A DNA stretch of 5,273 bases. It comes from Nitrospirota bacterium (GTDB taxonomy: Bacteria; Nitrospirota; JACRHJ01). The notes below the pieces were generated by a model. The model saw only the letters and a list, made by a program, of their open reading frames with translations. It was not told the DNA's origin and searched no databases. Below are positions 1 to 5,273 of this stretch, piece after piece. The position numbers and the translations under genes were made by a program. The stretch spans positions 1 to 5,273 of the forward strand of contig DAHWTK010000103.1 in assembly GCA_027328825.1 (NCBI GenBank), written 5' to 3'. Numbering within the stretch: the stretch's first letter is position 1; every line of letters starts with the position of its first letter.

Positions 1-950
1 AGGGCGTTCCTGTGGAATTCGGGCAGCTTGTCAAGAAACAGCACTCCGTTGTGTGAGAGGCTCACTTCGCCCGGTTTCGGGTATGCGCCGCCGCCGATAA
101 GCCCGGCGTCGGATATGGTATGGTGCGGGCTTCTGAACGGCCTTGTGGCCACGAGCGGCCTGTCCGGCGGTATCAGCCCGACGACGCTGTGGACCTTGGT
201 CGTCTCGATGGCCTCGTCGAAACCCATGTCCGGGAGCACGGTTACAAGCCTCCTTGCAAGCATGGTCTTTCCGGAGCCGGGCGGCCCTATCATCAGGACG
301 TTGTGCCCGCCCGCGGCGGCAATCTCAAGCGCCCTTTTCACGTGCTCCTGGCCTTTGACCTCAGAGAAGTCCTCGGAATACCTGGAATTTTCCCGGAACA
401 GCCGGGATACGTCCATCCTGAATTTTTCGAGAATTCCCTCGCCCCGGAAAAACTCCACAACGGATGCGAGGTCCTTGGCCCCGTAAACGTCCACGCCGCC
501 TACAACAGCCGCCTCTTTTGCGTTTGCATACGGCAGTATAAGCCCCTTCAAACCCTCGGCAGACGCCTTCACGGCCATGGAAAGCGCGCCCCGCACGGGC
601 TTTATGCGTCCGTCGAGAGAGAGTTCCCCGACAATCATATAACCGGACAGGGCGTCCTGCCCAAGGACGCCCTCCGAGGCTATAATCCCAAGGGCTATCG
701 GGAGATCGAAGGCGGAGCCTTCCTTTTTTACGTTGGCAGGGGCGAGGTTTATGACAATCTGTTTGAGCGGGAAGTCGAAGCCGTTGTTCTTGAGCGCGGA
801 GCGGACTCTGTCCTTGCTCTCCTTAATCGCCGCGTCCGGAAGCCCGACCGTGGCGAAATAAGGCAGGCCCCTCGCCGTGACGTCCACCTCCACGTCCACA
901 ACGTATGCGTCTATGCCCAGAACGGCGCTTGAGGTTATTTTTGAAAGCAA
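1..950 (-). CDS. comM: ComM/YifB family Mg-chelatase-like AAA+ ATPase, 5' part (C-terminus beyond left edge)
   Basis: The visible 316 codons form one open frame matching the ComM/YifB family, whose characterised members are hexameric AAA+ helicases that promote branch migration of incoming DNA during natural transformation; full-length proteins are about 500 aa. The N-terminal Lon-protease-like domain (about residues 1-180) opens with SSAVLGIDAYVVDVEVD and contains GLPYFATVGLPDAAIKES, FDLPIALGI and VGELSLDGRIKPVRG. The AAA+ core follows VKGQEHVKRALEIAAAGGHN. Walker A is GPPGSGKT at residues 222-229, then FRSPHHTISDAGLIGG and a Walker B region GVLFLDKLPEF near residue 307. Lys308 occupies the usual catalytic Glu position, which is odd. 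The TTG start at 950-948 is preferred because AGGAG (complement of 958-962) lies 7 nt upstream and the family begins at this point. The gene is divergent from the HEAT gene. Sensor 2 and the C-terminal domain lie outside the window. Family assignment is secure; the role in transformation here is inferred. Confidence 0.95.
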   Translation of the reverse strand, partial: MLSKITSSAVLGIDAYVVDVEVDVTARGLPYFATVGLPDAAIKESKDRVRSALKNNGFDFPLKQIVINLAPANVKKEGSAFDLPIALGIIASEGVLGQDALSGYMIVGELSLDGRIKPVRGALSMAVKASAEGLKGLILPYANAKEAAVVGGVDVYGAKDLASVVEFFRGEGILEKFRMDVSRLFRENSRYSEDFSEVKGQEHVKRALEIAAAGGHNVLMIGPPGSGKTMLARRLVTVLPDMGFDEAIETTKVHSVVGLIPPDRPLVATRPFRSPHHTISDAGLIGGGAYPKPGEVSLSHNGVLFLDKLPEFHRNA

Positions 951-957
951 ATCAGGG

Positions 958-962
958 CTCCT
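958..962 (-). promoter_or_regulatory. Ribosome binding site of comM
   Basis: On the minus strand this reads AGGAG and is followed by a 7-nt spacer and a TTG codon at 950. It fixes the rare TTG start, since there is no ATG at the position where the conserved N-terminus of the family begins. Confidence 0.8.
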
Positions 963-977
963 GATAAAAATTGAGGG

Positions 978-1007
978 ATTATAACCGTAAGACGAGGCAA
1001 ACCGCAA
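978..1007 (-). promoter_or_regulatory. Candidate sigma-70 promoter of comM
   Basis: On the minus strand a perfect TATAAT (complement of 978-983) lies 18 bp downstream of TTGCGG (complement of 1002-1007), which matches only the TTG of the -35 consensus. Transcription would start near 971, giving a leader of about 20 nt that contains the AGGAG site. The -10 box is strong and the -35 box weak. The position just upstream of the gene supports the call, but it rests on pattern alone. Confidence 0.55.
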
Positions 1008-1017
1008 GCCATTTGTG

Positions 1018-1034
1018 GTCAAATAAGGTTTGAC
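1018..1034. repeat. Inverted repeat GTCAAA-N5-TTTGAC, possible operator
   Basis: Two perfect 6-bp arms (1018-1023 and 1029-1034) flank a 5-bp spacer. The right arm overlaps the -35 box of the rightward promoter, and the left arm lies about 10 bp upstream of the leftward -35 box, so a bound dimeric regulator could affect both divergent promoters. The arms are short and part of the symmetry comes from the TTGAC of the promoter itself, so chance is possible. No known regulator is recognised. Confidence 0.3.
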
Positions 1035-1058
1035 TTGTATTTTTTAATTCTATAAAAT
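1030..1058 (+). promoter_or_regulatory. Sigma-70-type promoter of the HEAT/HD-GYP operon
   Basis: TTGACT (1030-1035, 5 of 6 to the -35 consensus) and TAAAAT (1053-1058, 5 of 6 to the -10 consensus) are separated by an ideal 17 bp. An overlapping TATAAA at 1051 would leave only 15 bp. The spacer is AT-rich compared with its surroundings. Transcription would begin near 1065, leaving a leader of about 48 nt before the ATG at 1113. Both boxes, the spacing and the placement agree. Confidence 0.7.
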
Positions 1059-1112
1059 ATGGTGTTGCATCCACTTCTAAGCCTGTAGCCAACAATATGT
1101 AGAGACAGGGTA

Positions 1113-2882
1113 ATGGAAGAGTTGTTCCAAAAAATCCCGGACCAGCCCTTGAAACAGCCGGAAGAGGAAACCCTGGTTCCGGAGAGCGAGCTCAAGGCAG
1201 TGCGCGAGCTCCTTCAGTCCCTCCTCAAGACCAAGCGCGCCTTCGAGATGTACCCCGCCAACAACCCGATACTCGCAAAGTTCCAGGACGACATATGCCG
1301 CAGGTTCGACGATTTTTTCGGGGACGCCGACAAGCTACCCCTGCTCATACGCCAGCAGGAGATACTCTACAAGGGGCAGAGCGTCTATAAAAATACCGAA
1401 AAGGACGAAAACCTCGCACTTCTATTCTATAAGGACGGCCTGCGCGAGCTAACCTTCCTCGAAGGCTTCTCCCATGAAGAACTTATGGATTTTATTGAGG
1501 TAATAAGGGCGAAGCCCGACCTCCTGAGCGAGAACTGGGACGACGACATCGTCACGCTCCTGTGGGAAAAGGACTTCGCGCACCTCAGGTATTACGTCGT
1601 CGAGGAGTTCTCCGACGGAGAGGCGCTCTCGGAGGAAGAGGTTCAAAGGCTCCTCTCCGGGGAAAGCAGCGACGATCTCTCGGAGGCGTATAAAGACGCG
1701 GACGAGGGCGAGGCCAAGGAGATATTCTCGCCGCTCGAATCCATCTCGATGGGGTTCAAGGGCGTCTTCAGCCTTGGCGAAGAGGAAGTAAAGACCCTGA
1801 AGGACGAGATAGAGGGGCTTACGGACGAGAAGTTCCTCGACGAGGCGATATACTGCCTTTTCGAGAGCCTTTTCATGGAAAAAGGCTCTCAGGACTTCGA
1901 GCTTGTCGCAGGAAGCCTCGAGTCCGCCCTGTCGTATCTTGTGCATACCGGCGGCTTCAGGACAGCCTCCAATATCCTGAAGAGATTCAGGGAGCTATCG
2001 GGCGGCGGGGAGGGGTTGAGCCAGCACGAGGCCGAACGGCTGAAGACCGCCATAACCCGCGCCGGGAGCGAGAGCAGGGCGAAGATAATCGCGGAGGTAT
2101 TGAACAGCGGCAGGGAAATAAACATCGACGACTTCCGGGAATATCTGGGGCATCTCGACCGCGCCTCGATAATCCCCCTTTCCAACCTCATGGGCGAGGT
2201 TCAGGACATAAAATACAGAAAGGCCCTTATCGACGCCCTCGTATCCCTCGGCAAGGACAACATCGAGGTGCTGGCCGCAGGGCTAAAGAGCGGGCAATGG
2301 TATATCGTCCGGAACGTCGCCGCGATACTGGGCAGGATAGGCGACAAGAAGGCCCTGGAATACCTAAAGCAGGCCGTAAAACACCCTGAGCCCAAGGTGC
2401 GGCGGGAGGTCGTGCGCGCGCTCGGCATGGTCGGCGGGCCGAAGGCGGGCGAGATACTCCTCGAAGTGCTGGACGACACGGACCCGCAGATAAGAATGGC
2501 GGCGCTCAGGTATCTCCCGCAGGCGCAGAACTACTCCGTCCTCGACGTGCTTGTAGAGGTCATAACGCGGCCTGATTTCGAGGAAAGGGCGCTCTCTGAA
2601 AAGCGCGTGTTCCTCGAGGTTCTGGCGGAGATAGGCCAGGAGAAGGTCATGCCGTTCATGATAAAACTCCTGAAGAAGAAAAATTTCCTGTTCGGCAACT
2701 CGAAAAACGAAGAGATGCGCGTCTCGGCGGCCTACGGCCTCGGCAATATCCGCCACAAGGACTCGCTCCGCGCCCTTGAGTCCGTATCGTCCCATGCAAA
2801 GAAGGGAAGCGCGCTCTACGAGGCCGTATCCTATTCCGTCCACAAGCTCGCCGGCCCGGACGGCGTCGGCCAGGAGGCTTGA
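1113..2882 (+). CDS. HEAT-repeat protein with an N-terminal module shared with the downstream HD-GYP protein
   Basis: This 589-aa protein shows no signal peptide or membrane segment and should be cytoplasmic. Residues about 25-165 form a compact alpha/beta module with the motifs RAFEMYPANNPI (43-53), LLIRQQEILYKGQSVY (77-92), LLFYKDGLRELTFLEGFS (103-120) and TLLWEKDFAHLRYYVVEEF. A strongly acidic linker follows at about 166-205, then a mostly helical stretch. Clear HEAT/PBS-lyase-like repeats fill about 360-580: WYIVRNVAAILGRIGDKKA, HPEPKVRREVVRALGMVGG, DTDPQIRMAALRYL, and EEMRVSAAYGLGNIRHKDS near the C-terminus. HEAT arrays normally act as protein-binding scaffolds; no catalytic motif is visible. 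The ATG is preceded only by a weak purine-rich AGAGACAGGG. The gene ends 2 bp before the HD-GYP ATG, and its last codons carry that gene's ribosome binding site. The N-terminal module resembles that of the downstream protein, suggesting joint function. The specific partner and role are unknown. Confidence 0.9.
   Translation: MEELFQKIPDQPLKQPEEETLVPESELKAVRELLQSLLKTKRAFEMYPANNPILAKFQDDICRRFDDFFGDADKLPLLIRQQEILYKGQSVYKNTEKDENLALLFYKDGLRELTFLEGFSHEELMDFIEVIRAKPDLLSENWDDDIVTLLWEKDFAHLRYYVVEEFSDGEALSEEEVQRLLSGESSDDLSEAYKDADEGEAKEIFSPLESISMGFKGVFSLGEEEVKTLKDEIEGLTDEKFLDEAIYCLFESLFMEKGSQDFELVAGSLESALSYLVHTGGFRTASNILKRFRELSGGGEGLSQHEAERLKTAITRAGSESRAKIIAEVLNSGREINIDDFREYLGHLDRASIIPLSNLMGEVQDIKYRKALIDALVSLGKDNIEVLAAGLKSGQWYIVRNVAAILGRIGDKKALEYLKQAVKHPEPKVRREVVRALGMVGGPKAGEILLEVLDDTDPQIRMAALRYLPQAQNYSVLDVLVEVITRPDFEERALSEKRVFLEVLAEIGQEKVMPFMIKLLKKKNFLFGNSKNEEMRVSAAYGLGNIRHKDSLRALESVSSHAKKGSALYEAVSYSVHKLAGPDGVGQEA
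1863..1890. repeat. Perfect 11-bp inverted repeat inside the HEAT-protein gene
   Basis: GAGAGCCTTTT (1863-1873) and AAAAGGCTCTC (1880-1890) are perfect inverted copies separated by the 6-nt loop CATGGA. In mRNA this would form an 11-bp stem-loop within codons for about residues 251-260. No T-run follows on either strand, so it is not an intrinsic terminator. It may be chance, a translational pause or an RNA-processing site. Confidence 0.6.
2873..2877 (+). promoter_or_regulatory. Ribosome binding site of the HD-GYP gene, within the end of the HEAT gene
   Basis: A near-perfect GGAGG lies 7 nt before the ATG at 2885. It decides the start: an in-frame TTG at 2879 lies only 1 nt from GGAGG and would be too close. 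Because it sits inside the last codons of the preceding gene, ribosomes ending there can reinitiate, a standard sign of translational coupling. Confidence 0.85.
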
Positions 2883-2884
2883 AG

Positions 2885-4339
2885 ATGGCGGAAACTGTTA
2901 CGTCCCCGTTCAAGACCGAGGGAAGCGGCCCGATAGCAAAAAGCTCCCGCATTCTTATAAACCAGATCCAGGTCCTGCTCCGCACCAGCCAGATACACGA
3001 CATAGGAAATGTCGCCTTCGACCGTCCCGTCACAAACCTCATCGGCGCGCTCGACGGGCTTTTCAAGACGGATACGGAGTTCGCCCTGAGATGCCGCGGC
3101 GAATACCTCTACATAGACGATACCCGCGTCCGCTACGACATCGAGGACATGGTAAGCTACGAGCTCGTATCGAGCATCATGAAGGAAAAGAAGATCGGCT
3201 CGTTCAATTTCCAGAAGCCCGTATCGCAGGACGACCTCAAGAAATTCGCCTTCGCCCTGAACTCCTTCGTCCCGCCCGGGCCGAACCAGCCCGAAGAGGA
3301 GTTCAATAACATCCTCAAGGAACGGGGCATTTACTCCATCTGGGCCGGGCCGCTTGAGGAAGCGGAGCAGATAAAACTGGACGACCTGGCGGACCGGCGG
3401 AAGATGGCCAAGAAGACATACTTCCAGGCTGTTTCCGTCACCAGGGGCGTGATGAACAGCATCAAGAGCGAACAGCCCACCCACCTCAAGAAGGTAAAGC
3501 GCGTCATCCAGGGCATAGTGGACATAATACTGGGCGAGGAGGCGTCGCTCCTCGGCCTTACGGCCATAAAGGACTTCGACGAATACACTTACAACCACTG
3601 CGTGAACGTCAGCATCCTGGCCATGACCATCGGCCAGAAGCTCGGGCTGGACAAGAACATGCTCACGAAACTGGGCATTGCGGCGCTCTTCCACGACATC
3701 GGAAAGGTGGACGTGCCTATCGAGATACTGAACAAGCCCGCGTCGTTTACGGAAGACGAATGGACCGTGGTGCGGAAACACCCGGAGATGGGCGTTAAGG
3801 CAATATCGAAGATCCGGGGACTGAACGAACTCGCAGCAAGCTCCATGGCGGTCGCCTTCGAGCACCATATCTTTTACGACCTCACCGGCTATCCCGTGAC
3901 GAGGGAAAAGAAGATGCCGAACTTCTTCTCCCGGATAGTCTCCATATCCGACCAGTACGACTCCATGACCTCCGCCAGGGTCTACGCGAGGATACCTTAT
4001 TCGCCGGACAAGGCCCTGTCGCTGATGATGGAACGGAGCGGCGTTCAGCTCGACCCGCTGCTTTTTAAAATTTTCGCAAATATCATAGGCGTTTATCCCA
4101 TTGGGACACTCGTCATGCTCGATACGAGGGAACTGGGGCTGGTGTTTGAATCGAACCCGAATCCGGAAAAACTCGACAGGCCGAAGGTAATCCTCATAAC
4201 CGACTCCTCCGGCAAGCGCGTCGCAGGCAAGACTGTGGATTTAAGCGAAACCGGGCAGGCGGGAGGCTACAGGCGGAGCATAATAAAGGCCCTCGACCCC
4301 AAAAAATACCGCATAAACCTCGCCGAATATTTTCTTTAA
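2885..4339 (+). CDS. HD-GYP domain phosphohydrolase-type protein (possible cyclic-di-GMP phosphodiesterase)
   Basis: The 484-aa product has three parts. Residues about 20-157 form an alpha/beta module resembling the N-terminus of the HEAT protein (FDRPVTNLIGALDGLF, FALRCRGEYLYIDDTRVRY, IGSFNFQKPVSQDDLKKF). A helical connector covers about 160-230. The HD-GYP domain begins at DEYTYNHCVNV. Visible metal-site candidates are His238, His270-Asp271 in HDIGK, His299 in KHPEMG, His327-His328 and Asp356 in SDQYDSMTS; LDPLL closes the domain. The signature reads HHIFYDLTGYP (327-337) rather than HHExxDGxGYP, so Glu and the first Gly are replaced. The C-terminal tail, with VYPIGTLVMLDTRELGLV, is the beta-rich extension typical of the family. 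HD-GYP enzymes hydrolyse cyclic di-GMP, and some act on cGAMP. Activity here is plausible because the ligands are kept, but it is not assured. No membrane segment or receiver domain is seen. The gene lies 2 bp after the HEAT gene and is probably coupled to it. Confidence 0.93.
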   Translation: MAETVTSPFKTEGSGPIAKSSRILINQIQVLLRTSQIHDIGNVAFDRPVTNLIGALDGLFKTDTEFALRCRGEYLYIDDTRVRYDIEDMVSYELVSSIMKEKKIGSFNFQKPVSQDDLKKFAFALNSFVPPGPNQPEEEFNNILKERGIYSIWAGPLEEAEQIKLDDLADRRKMAKKTYFQAVSVTRGVMNSIKSEQPTHLKKVKRVIQGIVDIILGEEASLLGLTAIKDFDEYTYNHCVNVSILAMTIGQKLGLDKNMLTKLGIAALFHDIGKVDVPIEILNKPASFTEDEWTVVRKHPEMGVKAISKIRGLNELAASSMAVAFEHHIFYDLTGYPVTREKKMPNFFSRIVSISDQYDSMTSARVYARIPYSPDKALSLMMERSGVQLDPLLFKIFANIIGVYPIGTLVMLDTRELGLVFESNPNPEKLDRPKVILITDSSGKRVAGKTVDLSETGQAGGYRRSIIKALDPKKYRINLAEYFL

Positions 4340-4362
4340 ATCTTGTTTTTTTCTGATAGAAT
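4335..4362 (+). promoter_or_regulatory. Candidate extended -10 promoter for the YgjP-like gene
   Basis: TGA-TAGAAT (4354-4362) matches an extended -10 element (TGn plus 5 of 6 of TATAAT). TTTAAA (4335-4340) lies 16 bp upstream and matches 4 of 6 of the -35 consensus, overlapping the stop codon of the HD-GYP gene. The predicted start of transcription is at or next to the A of the ATG at 4369, which would produce a leaderless message. This fits the absence of a Shine-Dalgarno sequence before that ATG. Confidence 0.5.
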
Positions 4363-4368
4363 TAAGCC

Positions 4369-5115
4369 ATGCAACTCGACCTCTTCGGCCAGAAGGCCGC
4401 GGCATCGTCCGTCTGGACAGTGAAAATAGACGGGAAAACAATAAGTTACACCCTGCGCAAGTCCGCCCGCGCAAGGCATGTCTGGCTGCGGCTCGGCATC
4501 GGCACGGGCCTGGAAGTTGTCGCCCCGGCGAGGATGCCGCTTGGGGAGCTTGACCGGATACTTGCAAACAAAAGGGCATGGATCGAGCGGCACATGGCCC
4601 TGCCAAAGGCGGAGAGGGCCATGCACCTGAGGCCGCTTGGAAACGGCTCTAAAATCAAATACTTGGGCGAGGAGCGTCTGCTTCGGGTGCGTATAAACGG
4701 GAGCGCCGGAAGCGTCCGGATGGCTGGCGACGAGGTATTCATGGAGGCGCCGACACCGGGCGGGCCGGAGGTCGTAAAGGAGCTTCTCGAAGAGTGGTAC
4801 AAGAAGATGGCGCGCAAGGTAATTATCGATAAAATAAGGAAATTATCGAATGGTCGGAAGATTGGCAGGGTCTCTATCCGCGACCAGAAGACCAGGTGGG
4901 GAAGCTGTTCGGCCAAGGGGAACTTAAGCTTTAACTGGCGGCTTGTCATGGCCCCGCCGCGGGTGATAGATTATCTTATAATTCACGAACTTACGCATAT
5001 CGAACAGCCTGACCACTCAAAGAAATTCTGGGCCAGGGTCGCGGCCCGTTGCCCGGATTACGAGGAGCGCGAGGCCTGGCTGAAAACCCACGGCCTGACC
5101 CTCTGGCCCGCGTAA
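4369..5115 (+). CDS. YgjP-like (COG1451/DUF45, SprT-related) zinc metallopeptidase
   Basis: The 248-aa product matches the YgjP-like metallopeptidase family in length and motif order. The N-terminal half has the usual features: a basic YTLRKSARARHVWLRLG strand-rich start, the LANKRAWIERHM helix (about 65-76) and IKYLGEERLLRV. The C-terminal half carries the family hallmark RWGSCSAKGNLSFNWRLVMAPP (WGSCS at 177-181), then HELTH (206-210) with zinc ligands His206 and His210 and catalytic Glu207, and the likely third ligand His216 in DHSKKFW. All expected catalytic residues are present, so the enzyme should be active. No signal peptide or membrane segment is seen, which suggests a cytoplasmic protein. 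Substrates of this family are largely unknown; SprT-like proteases are linked to DNA-protein crosslink repair, but that should not be carried over here. The gene lies 29 bp after the HD-GYP gene with no ribosome binding site (AATTAAGCC precedes the ATG). It may be read through from upstream or from its own promoter. Confidence 0.93.
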   Translation: MQLDLFGQKAAASSVWTVKIDGKTISYTLRKSARARHVWLRLGIGTGLEVVAPARMPLGELDRILANKRAWIERHMALPKAERAMHLRPLGNGSKIKYLGEERLLRVRINGSAGSVRMAGDEVFMEAPTPGGPEVVKELLEEWYKKMARKVIIDKIRKLSNGRKIGRVSIRDQKTRWGSCSAKGNLSFNWRLVMAPPRVIDYLIIHELTHIEQPDHSKKFWARVAARCPDYEEREAWLKTHGLTLWPA

Positions 5116-5159
5116 AAACCCCCTCCCCAGGCCCCCGAAACGCCCAGAAACCGCGCCCC
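5116..5159 (+). other. C-rich, G-poor tract after the metallopeptidase gene, possible Rho loading site
   Basis: Directly after the stop codon, 25 of 44 bases are C and only 7 are G. Unstructured C-over-G RNA is what Rho loads on, and no hairpin with a T-run is visible between the two convergent genes. Rho-dependent termination of the rightward transcript is therefore plausible. This is a composition-based suggestion only. Confidence 0.3.
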
Positions 5160-5205
5160 GGGAATCCGCTTTTAAACCGGCATAACGACCGGGCATTTTA
5201 CCTCG

Positions 5206-5273
5206 TTACTTTGCAATCTTAAAGACGAAACTCATAAACCCCAGCGAGACCAGGTCTCCCTCGCCGAGCTTCC
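5206..5273 (-). CDS. C-terminal end of a probable FHA-domain protein (runs off right edge)
   Basis: On the minus strand the frame ending at TAA (complement of 5206-5208) encodes KLGEGDLVSLGFMSFVFKIAK before the stop. The pattern L-x-x-G-D-x-V-x-L-G followed by a hydrophobic FxFK strand is typical of the last strands of a forkhead-associated (FHA) phosphothreonine-binding domain, which often ends such proteins. The other two minus-strand frames hit stops within this stretch. Only 21 full codons are visible, so the fold assignment is tentative and any N-terminal domains are unknown. It converges with the metallopeptidase gene. Confidence 0.55.
   Translation of the reverse strand, partial: KLGEGDLVSLGFMSFVFKIAK

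Noticed and set aside
120..932. A 270-codon plus-strand open frame opposite comM
   Set aside because: It is the antisense of a clearly conserved ComM frame, its translation shows no family resemblance, and it has no ribosome binding site of note. High GC explains the lack of stops.
2879..2884. TTG start giving an HD-GYP protein two residues longer
   Set aside because: GGAGG lies only 1 nt before this TTG but 7 nt before the ATG at 2885, so the ATG is the better start.
2831..3868. A 345-codon minus-strand open frame opposite the HEAT/HD-GYP junction
   Set aside because: It lies antisense to two well-supported genes, spans their junction, and its translation resembles no known domain. It is a shadow of the codon bias.
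4341..4353. T-run (seven T at 4346-4352) after the HD-GYP gene as an intrinsic terminator
   Set aside because: No GC-rich stem precedes the run; the upstream bases are AT-rich with no stable pairing.
5160..5205. CCGG...CCGG pair around 5177-5192 as a bidirectional terminator between convergent genes
   Set aside because: Only about 4 bp can pair and no clean T-run follows at the right distance on either strand.
1..5273. Mobile element, CRISPR array, tRNA or rRNA
   Set aside because: No transposase-like frame, terminal repeats, regularly spaced direct repeats or tRNA-like sequences were seen; the window is nearly filled by conserved protein genes.

Overview
The window is protein-dense, GC-rich DNA (roughly 58-60% by eye) with frequent ATA (Ile) and AGG (Arg) codons. 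HEAT-repeat, HD-GYP and FHA proteins sit next to a comM gene. This combination suggests a deltaproteobacterial-type genome in the broad sense (Desulfobacterota, Myxococcota, Nitrospirota or a relative). That assignment is inference from style and content; no phylogenetic marker is present.

Layout from left to right. (1) A minus-strand comM/yifB gene (Mg-chelatase-like AAA+ ATPase) runs off the left edge. It starts at a TTG codon at 950 behind a good ribosome binding site. (2) A 162-bp divergent intergenic region (951-1112) holds one promoter for each direction and a small inverted repeat over the rightward -35 box. (3) A plus-strand pair follows: a 589-aa HEAT-repeat protein (1113-2882), then a 484-aa HD-GYP phosphohydrolase-type protein (2885-4339). 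Only 2 bp separate them, and the second gene's ribosome binding site lies inside the end of the first, so they are very likely co-transcribed and translationally coupled. (4) After 29 bp comes a plus-strand YgjP/SprT-like zinc metallopeptidase (4369-5115). It has no Shine-Dalgarno sequence, but an extended -10 promoter lies so close that its transcript may be leaderless. (5) A 90-bp C-rich gap separates it from the last codons of a minus-strand gene (5206-5273) whose end resembles an FHA domain.

The most interesting point is that the HEAT protein and the HD-GYP protein appear to begin with the same roughly 140-residue module, fused to helical repeats in one and to an HD-GYP domain in the other. 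With the coupled gene order, this suggests a two-protein signalling unit whose partners share a common input or docking domain. The HD-GYP protein keeps its visible metal-binding residues but departs from the family signature at two positions (HHI instead of HHE, DLTGYP instead of DGxGYP). Separately, the ComM Walker B motif reads LDKLPEF where LDELPEF is expected, a change at the catalytic glutamate.
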